DNA of 64,000 nt, taken from an uncultured Hyphomicrobium sp. (GTDB taxonomy: Bacteria; Pseudomonadota; Alphaproteobacteria; Rhizobiales; Hyphomicrobiaceae). Within the stretch, counting starts at the first letter, position 1. The number at the start of each line of letters is the position of its first letter. This document shows positions 1 through 9,900 of this stretch, in pieces. The position numbers were made by a program, and so were the translations under genes. The notes under the pieces were generated by a model. The model had not been told where the DNA came from, made no database searches, and was given only the letters and a program-made list of their open reading frames with translations. Where the stretch lies: positions 232,968 through 296,967 of the forward strand of contig CAKTFJ010000003.1 of assembly GCA_934555825.1 (NCBI GenBank), in the 5' to 3' direction.

Positions 1-33
1 GCCACCGGGCGTTCTTTTGTTCTGAACAGCGCT

Positions 34-2415
34 TTAGAAGTTCGTCGATGCACCGAAGCGGAAGAACTGCTCTTCGTCGTAGCTCTCTTTCGAAAGAGCC
101 TTCGCGAAGTCCATACGGATCGGGCCGACCGGCGAGTTCCACATGATGCTCGCGCCGATCGATGAGCGGATCGTGGCGTCGTCGGCAAGATCGATCAGTC
201 CAGCCTGATCGAGCCGTTTCGCGCGCTCGTTGGCATTGAACAGCGAACCCGCGTCGGCGAACACAGCGGCCGAGAGGCCCAGATCGTCAGGCACGAACGG
301 CAGCGGGAAGCGAACCTCAGCCGTACCGGCCCAGTACGTCCGGCCGCCAAGAGCATCCTCGCGAGGCGTCGACATATCGCGAGGACCGAAGCCGGCGCGG
401 TCGAAGCCGCGGATCGTTTCGCCACCGCGATAGTAGAGGTCCGTGAGGCGGATATCGTCGCCACCCCAGCCTTCGATATGACCACCGATCAAGCGGCCGA
501 CGAAGGTGATCTTCTCGGTGATCGGATAGTACGCGCGACCTTCCGCGTTGACGCGCACGTACTGCACGTCGCCGCCCAAGCCTGCCATGTCGGTCGCGAC
601 CTGCAGGTAATAGCCGCTGGTCGGCGTGCGCGGATGGTTGCGCTTGTCGTAGGTGAGCGAGGTACCGATCGAGGAGGTAAGAGAGCCTTCGCCCAGATCC
701 GCAACTTCGTCGCGAACGACAAGCGAAACCTGATCGCCCCAACGTTCGTCCACATCCATCGAGCTGTAGTCGATGGTGTAGCCGGTCTGCATCCACAGGT
801 TCTCGGAAAGCGGGAAGCCGAGACGTGCCGTACCGCCCGTACGCTTCGACTCGTAGCCCGTCTCGCGAGCGTAATCGAGTTCCTTGTGGAAGAGGTCGAA
901 GCCGGCTGAGAGGTTACGATCCAGGAAGCGGGGCTCCGTGAACGACAGGTCAACCTGCATGCGCTCCATCGAGCCGGCAAGCCTCAGGCGCAGGAACTGG
1001 CCGTTGCCGAGCAGGTTGCGCTCGCTGATGCTCACGTCGCCGATGACGCCTTCAGAGGTCGAGTAGCCGGCGCCGAACGACAGCTCGCCCGTCGATTGCT
1101 CTTCAAGATCCACGTCGAGGATCACACGGTCCGGCGACGAGCCGGGACGGCGCTTGATATCGACTTTCTTGAAGAAGCCGAGAGCTTCGAGACGCTTTTT
1201 GGCGCGGTCGACCAGCAGCGGATTGAAGGCATCGCCTTCAGCCAGGCGGAACTCGCGGCGGATCACGTGATCCTTCGTACGAAGGTTACCGTTTACGTTG
1301 ATACGCTCAATGTAAACGCGCGGACCTTCGTCGATCAAATAGCTAAGAGCAATCGTGCGCGAAGCCGGATCGGGCGTAGCGCGCGGACGTACGCGAGCGA
1401 AAGCGTAACCCTGCTCGGCGATGAGCAGCGTCAGTCGCTCGGTGCTCTTCTCGATGTCCTGGCCATTATAGATGTCGCCCTGGCGCGTGAGCACCTCACC
1501 GGACAGATAATGAGGATTGACCTCAGGCAGCGAGCTTTCGATCGTGACGTCGCCGAATGCGTAGCGCTCGCCTTCGTCGATTGCGAAGTTAAGGTAGAAG
1601 CCCGAGGCGCTGCGATCGAGTTCCGCGTTGGCTGCAACCACCCGCACGTCAGCGTAGCCGTTCTTGAGGTAGAATTGGCGCAGCAGCTCACGGTCGAGGT
1701 TCATACGGTCCGGATCATAGGTGCTCGTTCCCTTGAGGAAGTCGAACCACCCGGCCTGGGTCGTAGAAATGATGTCGCGGAGCTGAGCGTCGGAGAACGC
1801 GTAGTTGCCGACGAAATTGATGCCCTGAACCTTCGTCGCGCCACCCTCGTTGATTTCGAACACGAGGTTCACGCGGCTCTGTTCGAGCTCGATGATCTTG
1901 GGCTCCACCCAGGCGGTGTAACGGCCTTGGCGGCGGTAGACGTCGAGAATGCGCTGCACGTCGGCTTGCACCCTGGCGCGGGTATAGACGGAGCGCGGCT
2001 TCAGATGCACTTCCGACCGCAGCGTGTCGGTATCGACCTCGCTGTTGCCCTCGAAGGCGACCTGATTGATGACGGGATTCTCGACCACGTAGACCACGAT
2101 GGCGTCGCCCTGGCGATCGATGGAAATGTCGGCGAACAGGCCCGTGGCAAAAAGGGCCTGGATCGAGCGGTCGGCCTTACCGGCGTCATACGCCTCGCCG
2201 ACAGTGAATTGAAGATAGGAGCGAACCGTCTCCGGTTCGACGCGGCGATTTCCTTCAACGCGGATATCGCGAATGGTTTGCGCATGGGCCGGAGCAGAAA
2301 ACGCCACGACATCAATGGTCAGCGCCGCCGGGACCGCAAGCGCGAGCCACAGCATAAAGCGCACGCCATGACGAGGCATGCTCCTCAGTTGAACCCAGAT
2401 CCGTGAGTGCTTCAT
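34..2415 (-). CDS. bamA: Outer membrane protein assembly factor BamA
   Basis: BamA is the Omp85 core of the BAM complex, which inserts beta-barrel proteins into the outer membrane. The 793-residue product has a signal sequence ending near AHAQ (about residue 45). POTRA repeats follow from TIRDIRVEGNRRVEPETV onward, and then a C-terminal beta-barrel that includes the G-x-G-Y surface-antigen pattern (FGAGYSTSEG) and RGFD in the lid loop. It ends in a terminal Phe (FRFGASTNF), as expected of an outer membrane barrel. I chose the ATG at 2415 because it has GAGG-like upstream bases. The frame stays open upstream to about 2589, and an internal ATG at 2379 would leave a shorter signal peptide. It is the last gene of the rpsB-to-bamA block, 251 bases after rseP. 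Confidence 0.96.
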   Translation of the reverse strand: MKHSRIWVQLRSMPRHGVRFMLWLALAVPAALTIDVVAFSAPAHAQTIRDIRVEGNRRVEPETVRSYLQFTVGEAYDAGKADRSIQALFATGLFADISIDRQGDAIVVYVVENPVINQVAFEGNSEVDTDTLRSEVHLKPRSVYTRARVQADVQRILDVYRRQGRYTAWVEPKIIELEQSRVNLVFEINEGGATKVQGINFVGNYAFSDAQLRDIISTTQAGWFDFLKGTSTYDPDRMNLDRELLRQFYLKNGYADVRVVAANAELDRSASGFYLNFAIDEGERYAFGDVTIESSLPEVNPHYLSGEVLTRQGDIYNGQDIEKSTERLTLLIAEQGYAFARVRPRATPDPASRTIALSYLIDEGPRVYIERINVNGNLRTKDHVIRREFRLAEGDAFNPLLVDRAKKRLEALGFFKKVDIKRRPGSSPDRVILDVDLEEQSTGELSFGAGYSTSEGVIGDVSISERNLLGNGQFLRLRLAGSMERMQVDLSFTEPRFLDRNLSAGFDLFHKELDYARETGYESKRTGGTARLGFPLSENLWMQTGYTIDYSSMDVDERWGDQVSLVVRDEVADLGEGSLTSSIGTSLTYDKRNHPRTPTSGYYLQVATDMAGLGGDVQYVRVNAEGRAYYPITEKITFVGRLIGGHIEGWGGDDIRLTDLYYRGGETIRGFDRAGFGPRDMSTPREDALGGRTYWAGTAEVRFPLPFVPDDLGLSAAVFADAGSLFNANERAKRLDQAGLIDLADDATIRSSIGASIMWNSPVGPIRMDFAKALSKESYDEEQFFRFGASTNF

Positions 2416-2666
2416 GTGCGGATCTGCCTCGCCTTCATGCCGATCCCCCTCGACTTGTGGGACCTGTCGGCGACGGTCCCAAGCCCCGTTTCTTAAGCTG
2501 CTGGATGATCGCAAGGACCCCAACATGAGCGGTCTGAGAAACGCTGCACTCCCCTCCGAGACCCCCAAAGTCTCGAATCGTGCTCCCAAAACCCCTCACT
2601 TCAGGCATTCTTAACAACTGGGTAAGGCACTGGGAAGTGGCAAGTTTACGTCACCCCAGGCAGATT

Positions 2667-4082
2667 CTAGCCGCCGCCAAAAAGCCACCTTTTACCCAGT
2701 CGCATCAGGTCGTTGAGGTTGACGAAGATGATCAAAGTCATCACCAGCGCGATTCCGATTTTGAACCCGATTTCCTGCACACGCTGGCTCAGCGGACGGC
2801 GGCGGATGGCCTCGATCGTGTAAAAGACCAGATGACCGCCGTCGAGCACGGGAATGGGTAGCAAATTCAAGAGGCCGATGTTGGCGGAGATCAGCGCCGT
2901 CAGCCGCAGCAGTGGCTCCCAGCCGTGCTCCACCACGCGCGCCGTCACCTCGGCCAGTAAAATTGGCCCACCGACTTGGTCCGCTGACTGGCGCCCCCAG
3001 AGGATGTCCCCGATTCCCGTGATCGTCTGCACGATGTTGGAGTAGGTCTCCCGGACACCCAGGCGGGCGGCTTCCACAAAAGAAACAGCCACCGGCTCCG
3101 GCCGGTCCTGCGCGACCCCGATACGGCCAACCTGCTTGGTGCTCCCGTCCGGCAGGGCGATTTCCGCCGCCGTCGGGGTCATTTCGAGGGTCCGGGTCTC
3201 GCTGCCGCGCCTGAGTGCCACTGAAAGCGGGCGCCCGGCCGCCGGCTGCACCAGCTCCACCACGTCCCGGAACGAGGAAATCGCCGTGCCGTCGATGCTG
3301 GTGATGACGTCGCCCACCTCAATACCCGCCTTGTCGGCAGCCGAATCCGGCACCACCGCCCCGACCCGCGCTGGCACGTGGCGGCGGACGCCGATGTCGC
3401 CAAGCCGCACGGTCACCCCGAGATCGTCCTTCTCGTCGCGCATGGCCGGGGTCACGGGGAAGGTTAGGCTCTCGCCGTTACGGTCGACCGCGATTTGCAG
3501 CGTCCGACCGCTCGATGTGAGCACCAGCCGCGCAACGTCGTCGAACGTTTCGATCCGCCACCCGTCGATGCGCGTGATCACGTCTCCGGCCCGGAGCCCA
3601 GCCTGTTCTGCCGGCATTCCGGCCACGACTTCGTCCACTTGGGCGGTCACGCGCGAAACGCCGGTCGAAACGTTGAGCGCGGTGTAAATCACTGCTGCCA
3701 GTAGGAAATTCGCGATCGGGCCGGCGGCGACCACCAGAAAGCGCTGCCATACCGGCTTGTCGTGGAACGTGCCGGCACGGGCCGCAGGCGGGACCTCACC
3801 GCTGGCCGTCCCGGGAGAACTTGCAACGTTCGTGTCGTCCAGGAATTTGACGTACCCCCCGAGCGGGATCGCCGCGAACCGCCAGCGCGTCCCTTTCCGG
3901 TCGACGAAGCCCGCAAGCTCCTTGCCGAAGCCGATCGAGAATGTGGTGACGGTGACCCCACACCAGCGCGCCACGAGAAAATGGCCAAGCTCGTGGAAGA
4001 AAACGACCGCACTCAAGACGAACAGGAAGCCGAGGCCTTGGATGGTCCACGTCGAAACCTGACTGAGAAGCCCTTCGATCAT
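2667..4082 (-). CDS. rseP: Site-2 intramembrane zinc metalloprotease RseP
   Basis: RseP cuts transmembrane segments, classically anti-sigma factor RseA, in the inner membrane. The 471-residue product has the zinc site HELGH at residues 30-34 in the first membrane helix. Two PDZ-like domains in the periplasmic part are marked by VVAGMPAEQAGLRAGDVI and VVPDSAADKAGIEVGDVI. The third zinc ligand lies in the NLLPIPVLDGGH motif near residue 414, followed by a last membrane helix. It is slightly longer than E. coli RseP (about 450 residues). It sits between dxr and bamA, the usual alphaproteobacterial order, which links envelope stress control to barrel assembly. Confidence 0.96.
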   Translation of the reverse strand: MIEGLLSQVSTWTIQGLGFLFVLSAVVFFHELGHFLVARWCGVTVTTFSIGFGKELAGFVDRKGTRWRFAAIPLGGYVKFLDDTNVASSPGTASGEVPPAARAGTFHDKPVWQRFLVVAAGPIANFLLAAVIYTALNVSTGVSRVTAQVDEVVAGMPAEQAGLRAGDVITRIDGWRIETFDDVARLVLTSSGRTLQIAVDRNGESLTFPVTPAMRDEKDDLGVTVRLGDIGVRRHVPARVGAVVPDSAADKAGIEVGDVITSIDGTAISSFRDVVELVQPAAGRPLSVALRRGSETRTLEMTPTAAEIALPDGSTKQVGRIGVAQDRPEPVAVSFVEAARLGVRETYSNIVQTITGIGDILWGRQSADQVGGPILLAEVTARVVEHGWEPLLRLTALISANIGLLNLLPIPVLDGGHLVFYTIEAIRRRPLSQRVQEIGFKIGIALVMTLIIFVNLNDLMRLGKRWLFGGG

Positions 4083-4171
4083 CCTTGGTCAAATCCTGTT
4101 CGCTGAGACGTTTCGTAGAAATCCTGCGCCTTCCTCGGCCGGGCGAAAGCCTGGCCGGACGCGACGCACCT

Positions 4172-5443
4172 TTAGCCCGGAAGCAGCGTCCGTGCCATGT
4201 TTCGAGCTTCGAGATCGACCGCGAGCACGTCATCCAACGTCTCGACGCCGCCGAGCAGCCCCCGCGTTTCGGCGTTTTCGAGACATGACGCGACCGTGTG
4301 GGCAATATCAAGGAAGCCGATCCGCCGGTCGATAAAGGCCGCAACCGCTATCTCGTTGGCCGCATTCAACACCGCTGGGGCCGCCCCACCACGCCGGAGC
4401 GCATCGGTCGCGATGCCAAGAGCTGGGAAGCGGTCGAGATCCGGGGCCTCGAACGAAAGCGTCTTGAGCGCGAGGAGATCGAGCCGTGAGACCGGCGTCG
4501 GAAGGCGCTCGGGCCAGGAAAGGGCCAGCGCGATAGGCGTGCGCATGTCCGGCTGCGAGAGCTGCGCCATGACCGAGCCGTCTTCGAGCATCACGAGGCA
4601 ATGGACCACGGACTGAGGATGCACGATGGCTTCGAGCTGGTGCGCCTCGACCGGAAACAGATGATAGGCCTCGATCAGTTCGAGGCCCTTGTTCATGAGC
4701 GTCGCCGAATCGATGGTGACCTTTGCCCCCATCGACCAGTTCGGATGCTTGAGCGCCTGCTCGGGCGTGACGCGCTCGAGCGCATGCTTGTCGAGCGTCC
4801 GGAACGGACCGCCCGAAGCAGTCAGCACGATCTTCTCGATCGAGGCGGCCGGAGTCTGGCCGATGGACTGGAACGCACCCGAGTGCTCGCTGTCCACGGG
4901 CAGCAGCTCCGCGCCGGATTGGCGCACATGTTCGAGGAAGATGTCGCCCGCTGAAACGAGGCATTCCTTGTTGGCGAGTGCGACCCGCCGACCCTGCCGC
5001 GCGGCGGCGAACGTCGGCTTGAGGCCCGCCGCGCCCACAATGGCAGCCATCACGCAATCGGCAGGTTCGAGGGCTGCGGCCTCAACAGCATCAGGCCCCG
5101 CGGCTACATGAATACCTGTGCCCGCAAGATAAGATTTGAGATCGTCGTAATGGGCCGGATCACCGATCACGGCGAGCTGGGCGCGATGAGCGACGGCGAG
5201 TTCGGCAAGACGCGCCGCATTGCACTGCGCGGTGAGCGCCACGATCTCGAAGCGTTCGGGGTGCCGGCCGACCAGATCCAACGTGTTTGTCCCGATCGAG
5301 CCGGTCGCACCGAGCACCGACAGACGCTGCGGCGCCTGCGCGCTGGTAGCATGCCGAGCCTCCGCACGCGCTTCGGCAGTCTCGGTCTCGAATGCCGAAG
5401 CGCGCGATACGGGAGCCGCGTGCGCCATGCCTGACATCTCCAT
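4172..5443 (-). CDS. dxr: 1-deoxy-D-xylulose 5-phosphate reductoisomerase
   Basis: Dxr converts DXP to 2-C-methyl-D-erythritol 4-phosphate with NADPH and a divalent metal, the committed step of the MEP isoprenoid pathway. The 423-residue product has the dinucleotide-binding motif LGATGSIGTNTLDLV near residue 45 and the metal and substrate motif PVDSEHSGAFQ. The C-terminal helical domain ends with AAFIDRRIGFLDI. About 40 N-terminal residues precede the conserved fold, so the true start may be a later Met (for example the one in MAHAAPVSR). It lies upstream of uppS-dependent lipid carrier synthesis in function and beside cdsA, 127 bases away. Confidence 0.96.
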   Translation of the reverse strand: MEMSGMAHAAPVSRASAFETETAEARAEARHATSAQAPQRLSVLGATGSIGTNTLDLVGRHPERFEIVALTAQCNAARLAELAVAHRAQLAVIGDPAHYDDLKSYLAGTGIHVAAGPDAVEAAALEPADCVMAAIVGAAGLKPTFAAARQGRRVALANKECLVSAGDIFLEHVRQSGAELLPVDSEHSGAFQSIGQTPAASIEKIVLTASGGPFRTLDKHALERVTPEQALKHPNWSMGAKVTIDSATLMNKGLELIEAYHLFPVEAHQLEAIVHPQSVVHCLVMLEDGSVMAQLSQPDMRTPIALALSWPERLPTPVSRLDLLALKTLSFEAPDLDRFPALGIATDALRRGGAAPAVLNAANEIAVAAFIDRRIGFLDIAHTVASCLENAETRGLLGGVETLDDVLAVDLEARNMARTLLPG

Positions 5444-5569
5444 TCCCCGACGCCGTACAAGCCGAGCCTAGGAATGGCGGCCGTCGCGACAGGTTCGAGG
5501 CGCTTTATGCGCCATATCGTGGGTCTGAGCCAGCTCGGGAGCATTTCAGCACCGAGCGGCTCGCGAAGT

Positions 5570-6454
5570 TTATCCTCGTGCCGAGAAGAGACCGGCGAAG
5601 AGCGCGTCGGCAGGGGCTTTCGGGTCGAGGAACAAGAGCACGAGAGCGAGCAGCACCGCCACCGGCACCAGCCCGTCCACCCGGTCCATAAAGCCACCGT
5701 GCCCTGGCAAGAGGCCGCTCGCGTCCTTCAGGTGAAAGGCGCGTTTGAGTGAAGATTCTGCGAGATCGCCCGCCTGCGCTACGAGACCCATCGCAACACC
5801 GGCGACCGCGAGCGGCAGCACTGGCGCACCGATAGCGTAGGCGAACGCGCCAGCGGTAAGTCCGGCCGCGCTGATCCCGCCGAGAAGGCCGCTCCACGTC
5901 TTTTTCGGAGAGATCGAGGGGGCAAGCCGAGGCCCGCCAATCGAGCGACCTGCGAAATAGGCCGCCGTGTCGGTCGCCGCTACGACAAGAAAAATGAAAA
6001 GAACGGCGTAGAATCCCATCGGCTCGTTCGAGCGCAGCCAAATCAGCGCCACGGCCGGGAGCCCGGCATAGAGCACGCCTGCCGCCGAGAGCATCGGACG
6101 CGCTCCGAATTCGAGGGCCAGAACGATGATGGTGCCGATCAAGAGGATCGCGACGCCGAGCGCTGCAAACCCGAAGGCGGCAAGGCCGATGGCGCCAACC
6201 GCTGCGGCGAACTGGATGGCAAGCGTCAGGTCGATGCCGCGGCCCCTTACGACGTGCGCCCACTCCCAGCTCAGGATGAGCGCCACCACGAGCACGAGGG
6301 CTGCGAAAGGTAAGGCCCCCGCCCAGGCGAGCCCGAAGGAAACGGCCGCCAGCACAAGTGCGCTGACGATCCTGAGACCCAGTTCGGTTTTTGCGCCCGA
6401 GGATGCCGCGACGGCAGGCTCGGGTTCGGCCCGGCGGGTGTCGTCCTCGTTCAT
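5570..6454 (-). CDS. cdsA: Phosphatidate cytidylyltransferase
   Basis: CdsA makes CDP-diacylglycerol from phosphatidic acid and CTP, the branch point for phospholipids. The 294-residue product is very hydrophobic with about eight predicted membrane helices. The family signature SSLKRAFHLKDASGLLPGHG, followed by GFMDRVDG, lies near the C-terminus. The ATG at 6454 was chosen because it follows GAGG in the mRNA and lies 10 bases after the uppS stop. The frame is open further upstream, but that would overlap uppS. A charged N-terminal tail of about 30 residues precedes the first helix. Confidence 0.95.
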   Translation of the reverse strand: MNEDDTRRAEPEPAVAASSGAKTELGLRIVSALVLAAVSFGLAWAGALPFAALVLVVALILSWEWAHVVRGRGIDLTLAIQFAAAVGAIGLAAFGFAALGVAILLIGTIIVLALEFGARPMLSAAGVLYAGLPAVALIWLRSNEPMGFYAVLFIFLVVAATDTAAYFAGRSIGGPRLAPSISPKKTWSGLLGGISAAGLTAGAFAYAIGAPVLPLAVAGVAMGLVAQAGDLAESSLKRAFHLKDASGLLPGHGGFMDRVDGLVPVAVLLALVLLFLDPKAPADALFAGLFSARG

Positions 6455-6464
6455 CGGCCGATCC

Positions 6465-7223
6465 TCAGGCCGTGGATTGGCGCGGTAGGCCACCGAAACG
6501 GCGTTCGCGCGCACTGTACTGGGAGATTGCCTCGACGAGCAGCTCGCGGCCGAAATCCGGCCAATACGCGTCGAGGAAGACGAGTTCTGTATAGGCCGAC
6601 TGCCAGAGAAGGAAGTTCGAGAGCCGCCGCTCTCCGCTGGTGCGGATCAGCATGTCGGGGTCCGGAAGATCGCCAGTATCGAGCGCGAACCGGAAGTGAT
6701 TCGCCGTGATTTCGGAAGGCGCGAGGCGTCCCGCCGCAACGTCCTCGGCAAGCCGCTGTGCCGCACGCGTGATTTCGTTACGCGACCCGTAGTTGAACGC
6801 GATCGTGAGCGTGAGGCGTGTGTTATCGCGCGTGAGGTCGCACGCTTCGTCCATCAACGCCAGCATCTCGTGGTCGACGTTGGTACGCTCGCCGATCACG
6901 AGGATTTTGACGTTGTTTTGATGCAGCTCTGCGAGGTCGCCGCGGATGAACCTCTTCATGAGCCCCATCAGGTGATCGATCTCGTCCTTGGGCCGCGACC
7001 AGTTCTCGGACGAGAAGCTGTAGAGCGTGAGGCAGGGGATCGAAAGCTCGATGGCGGCTTTGACCGTCCGGCGCACGGCCTCCACGCCTGCCTTGTGTCC
7101 GGCGGCACGAGGCAATCCGCGTTCTGCCGCCCACCGGCCGTTGCCGTCCATGATGATGGCGACGTGGCGCGGGACGGGCGCCGCGCTGACTATCCCGTCT
7201 GAGGGTTTCGATCTGTCGGCCAC
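6465..7223 (-). CDS. uppS: Isoprenyl (undecaprenyl) diphosphate synthase
   Basis: UppS is the cis-prenyltransferase that elongates farnesyl diphosphate with isopentenyl diphosphate to the undecaprenyl lipid carrier of cell-wall synthesis. The 252-residue product shows the catalytic [13 protein letters not shown] motif with its Asp, the [10 protein letters not shown] region, and the C-terminal [18 protein letters not shown] and [12 protein letters not shown] signatures. The start is a GTG at 7223. The stop is 10 bases before cdsA, so the two are very probably co-transcribed. Confidence 0.95.
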   Translation of the reverse strand: MADRSKPSDGIVSAAPVPRHVAIIMDGNGRWAAERGLPRAAGHKAGVEAVRRTVKAAIELSIPCLTLYSFSSENWSRPKDEIDHLMGLMKRFIRGDLAELHQNNVKILVIGERTNVDHEMLALMDEACDLTRDNTRLTLTIAFNYGSRNEITRAAQRLAEDVAAGRLAPSEITANHFRFALDTGDLPDPDMLIRTSGERRLSNFLLWQSAYTELVFLDAYWPDFGRELLVEAISQYSARERRFGGLPRQSTA

Positions 7224-7303
7224 GGGATCTCGGCGAGTTGTTGCGGCTGGCGTGCACGGAATATCGGTACGGAAATCATTCTAAATCGCAAAGTCGATCT
7301 CGC

Positions 7304-7867
7304 CTAAACCTTTTGGATTTCAGCGTCCTTCGCGGCGAGCGTCTGATCGATCTCCTTGATCAGCTTGTCCGTAAGCTCCTGCACCTTTGCGGAATTCTTA
7401 TGTTGCTCGTCCTCGCCCATCTTGCCGTCTTTCTCGAGCTTCTTCAGAAGCTCCATGCCCTCTCGGCGCACGTTGCGCACGGCCACTCGGTGGTTCTCGG
7501 CATATTTGTGGGCCTGCTTGGCGAGTTCCTGGCGCCGCTCGGCGGTGGGCGCGGGGATGGGAAGCCGGAGCGTGGTGCCGTCGATGATCGGGTTCACGCC
7601 GAGATTGGACTCCCGGATGCCCTTTTCCACCGCCGACACGTTGGACTTGTCCCAGACCTGCACCGAGATCATGCGCGGTTCCGGAACGGTGACGGTCGCC
7701 ACCTGATTGAGCGGCATGCGCGATCCGTAAACGGTCACCTGAACGGGATCGAGCAGATGTGCGCTTGCGCGCCCGGTCCGCAGACCGGCAAGCTCACGCT
7801 TCAGAGCCTCGAGCGAGGCACGCATCCGCTTCTCGATTTCTGCGGGATCGAACGTTGTGAGCGACAC
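7304..7867 (-). CDS. frr: Ribosome recycling factor
   Basis: RRF splits the post-termination ribosome together with EF-G. The product from the GTG at 7867 is 187 residues, the usual family length. This GTG is preceded by AAGGAGA at about 8 bases, better than any upstream start. Typical segments are LRTGRASAHLLDPV, the hinge region near LPIPAPTAERRQELAKQAH, and the helical tail. It is between pyrH and uppS on the same strand. Confidence 0.96.
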   Translation of the reverse strand: MSLTTFDPAEIEKRMRASLEALKRELAGLRTGRASAHLLDPVQVTVYGSRMPLNQVATVTVPEPRMISVQVWDKSNVSAVEKGIRESNLGVNPIIDGTTLRLPIPAPTAERRQELAKQAHKYAENHRVAVRNVRREGMELLKKLEKDGKMGEDEQHKNSAKVQELTDKLIKEIDQTLAAKDAEIQKV

Positions 7868-7971
7868 TGGGCTCGTCTCCTTCTTGTCTCGTCGCGGTAG
7901 CCGTGGCATCCGCGCCCAGGAATCGACCGCCAAGATCGACCGGATTTGGGGGGAGCCGCCGCGTCCAGAAT

Positions 7972-8700
7972 TTAGCCGTGGATCACGGTAGCCCGGGCCG
8001 TACCCCGCAGCACTTTGATCAGATTCCCCGGCTCATCGATGGAAAACACAATTACCGGAAGATGATTGTCCCGGGCAAGCGCGATTGCCGCTCCATCCAT
8101 CACGCGCAGATCCTTAGCCAGAACGTCAGAGTAGCTGAGCCGGTCGTAGCGCTGGGCGGCCGGGTCCTTTTTCGGGTCTGCTGAATAAACGCCGTCCACC
8201 TGCGTTGCCTTCGCGACCGCATCACACCCCATTTCGATGGCGCGTAACGTCGCCGCCGTATCTGTGGTGAAGAAGGGGTTACCGGTGCCGGCAGCGAAAA
8301 TGACGATCCGCTTGCGTTCGAGGTGATAAAGCGCGCGATGGCGGACATAGGGCTCGCAGACTGTCGGCATCGTGATGGCCGAGAGTACGCGGGCAGGAGC
8401 ACCGGCCGCTTCGAGCGCGCTCTGGAGGGCGAGGGCATTCATCACCGTGGCCAGCATGCCCATGTAGTCGGCGGTGGCCCGGTCCATGCCGCGTGCCGCG
8501 CCTTGAAGCCCGCGGAAGATATTACCCCCTCCGACGACGACGGACACTTCGCATCCTTCTGCGAGAGCCCCGGCAAGGTCGGCCGCCAGACGGTCGACCA
8601 CAGCCGTATCGAGGCCGTAGCCGTTCTGCCCCATGAGCGCTTCGCCTGAGAGCTTGACGAGCAGCCGTTTGTACTTCAGCGCTCCGTCCCCCGCCGTCAT
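7972..8700 (-). CDS. pyrH: Uridylate kinase
   Basis: PyrH phosphorylates UMP to UDP and is an amino-acid-kinase-fold hexamer regulated by GTP and UTP. The 242-residue product from the ATG at 8700 has [14 protein letters not shown] at the N-terminus, the glycine-rich [11 protein letters not shown] loop and [19 protein letters not shown]. The start follows GGAGA at about 6 bases. It lies 104 bases before frr and is separated from tsf by a strong terminator hairpin, so it probably has its own promoter in addition to read-through. Confidence 0.96.
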   Translation of the reverse strand: MTAGDGALKYKRLLVKLSGEALMGQNGYGLDTAVVDRLAADLAGALAEGCEVSVVVGGGNIFRGLQGAARGMDRATADYMGMLATVMNALALQSALEAAGAPARVLSAITMPTVCEPYVRHRALYHLERKRIVIFAAGTGNPFFTTDTAATLRAIEMGCDAVAKATQVDGVYSADPKKDPAAQRYDRLSYSDVLAKDLRVMDGAAIALARDNHLPVIVFSIDEPGNLIKVLRGTARATVIHG

Positions 8701-8787
8701 GCTGGTCTCCGTCCTAATTGTCGTCACGTCTGCAATCGTTCGCCGTAGGCATCGGCCGGCACTTTGCCCTGCCGGCGCGGCTGTGGC

Positions 8788-8818
8788 AAAAAAAAGCCGG
8801 CGATTTCGCCGGCTTTTT
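8788..8818 (-). terminator. Rho-independent terminator after rpsB-tsf
   Basis: A perfect 12-bp inverted repeat (8791-8802 with 8807-8818, core GCCGGCG/CGCCGGC, loop of four) lies just past the tsf stop. In the minus-strand transcript the stem is followed by a run of eight U. It should end most rpsB-tsf messages before pyrH. Confidence 0.88.
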
Positions 8819-8829
8819 CCCGTCTAGCC

Positions 8830-9780
8830 TTACTGTTTTGCTGCGCCCATCGTTTTGGCGACTTCGGCGGCGAAATCTTCTTCTTTCTTCTCGATGCCTT
8901 CGCCGAGCTGATAGCGCACGAAAGCCGCGACCTTGACCGGAGCGCCGACGTCCGCTTCCGCCTGCTTCAGGATTTCCGCAACCGTCGCCTTGCCGTCGAT
9001 CACGAACACCTGCTTGAGCAGCACCGCCTGGTTGACGAACTCCTTCTGCAGGCGGCCTTCGCCGGCCTTGAGCAGGATCTCGTCCGACTTGCCGGCGTTC
9101 TTGGGCTCGGCCTTGGCCTGTTCCAGATAGATCGCCCGCTCACGGTCCATCGCTTCTTGCGAAAGATCCTCGACGTTGACGACCTGCGGGCTCGAAGCCG
9201 CGATGTGCATCGCAATCTGCCGGCCGAGCGCCATCAGCTTATCCGTGTCGCCCGCACTTTCGAGCGCGACGAGCACGCCGATCTTGCCGAGGCCGTCGGC
9301 GGCCTTGCTGTGAACGTAGTCGGCAACGACGCCGTCGTTGACGACAAGCGAAGCCGTGCGGCGCACGGCCATGTTCTCGCCGATGGTGGCGATCGCTTCC
9401 TTCATCCGGTCGTCGACCGTGCCCTTGCCGCCGGGATAAGCCGCGGTGAGAAGCTTCTGGAGATCGCCTCCGGCATCGGCGGCGAGGCCGGCGATCGTCT
9501 GGACGAGCTCCTGGAATTCCGCGTTACGGGCGACGAAGTCGGTCTCGGAGTTGACCTCGACGACGGCGCCCGACTTGACCTTAGAGATCACGCCGATCAG
9601 GCCCTGTGCGGCGATGCGGTCCGATTTCTTGGCGGCTTTTGCGAGCCCCTTCTTGCGCAGGAGGTCGATTGCGGCCTCCATGTCGCCGTTTGTCTCGGTC
9701 AGCGCCTGCTTGCAATCCATCATGCCGGCGCCGGTCTTGTCGCGCAGCTCTTTGACCAGTGCGGCTGAAATCGTGCTCAT
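8830..9780 (-). CDS. tsf: Translation elongation factor Ts
   Basis: EF-Ts is the guanine nucleotide exchange factor of EF-Tu. The 316-residue product starts with the UBA-like domain containing TGAGMMDCKQALTETNGD, followed by the core domain with VEVNSETDFVARN, the two hallmarks of the family. The ATG at 9780 follows AAAGGAG at about 5 bases. It lies directly after rpsB, as in most bacteria, and is followed by a terminator. Confidence 0.97.
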   Translation of the reverse strand: MSTISAALVKELRDKTGAGMMDCKQALTETNGDMEAAIDLLRKKGLAKAAKKSDRIAAQGLIGVISKVKSGAVVEVNSETDFVARNAEFQELVQTIAGLAADAGGDLQKLLTAAYPGGKGTVDDRMKEAIATIGENMAVRRTASLVVNDGVVADYVHSKAADGLGKIGVLVALESAGDTDKLMALGRQIAMHIAASSPQVVNVEDLSQEAMDRERAIYLEQAKAEPKNAGKSDEILLKAGEGRLQKEFVNQAVLLKQVFVIDGKATVAEILKQAEADVGAPVKVAAFVRYQLGEGIEKKEEDFAAEVAKTMGAAKQ

Positions 9781-9868
9781 GAGTCTCCTTTCGCGCTTCA
9801 GCGAAGCGTCGTGTCCATGGGGCGGAAAACGGATACGTGATCCGTCCGCAGTGGGAGGCCAGCGCCGA

Positions 9869-9892
9869 AGCGGGCGGGATAACCCGCCCGCT
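9869..9892 (-). other. Hairpin in the rpsB-tsf spacer
   Basis: A perfect 10-bp inverted repeat (AGCGGGCGGG at 9869-9878, CCCGCCCGCT at 9883-9892, loop ATAA) lies 8 bases after the rpsB stop. No U-run follows on the minus-strand message. It is therefore more likely a partial attenuator or an RNA-stabilising or processing site that sets the S2 to EF-Ts ratio than a full terminator. Confidence 0.5.
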
Positions 9893-9900
9893 CTGAGGAG

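Noticed and set aside
1096..2406. Long plus-strand frame opposite bamA (436 residues)
   Set aside because: It is antisense to a clear BamA, with no protein-family pattern; GC-rich codon use opens such frames.
8764..9768. 334-residue plus-strand frame opposite tsf
   Set aside because: Antisense to EF-Ts, without protein-like composition.
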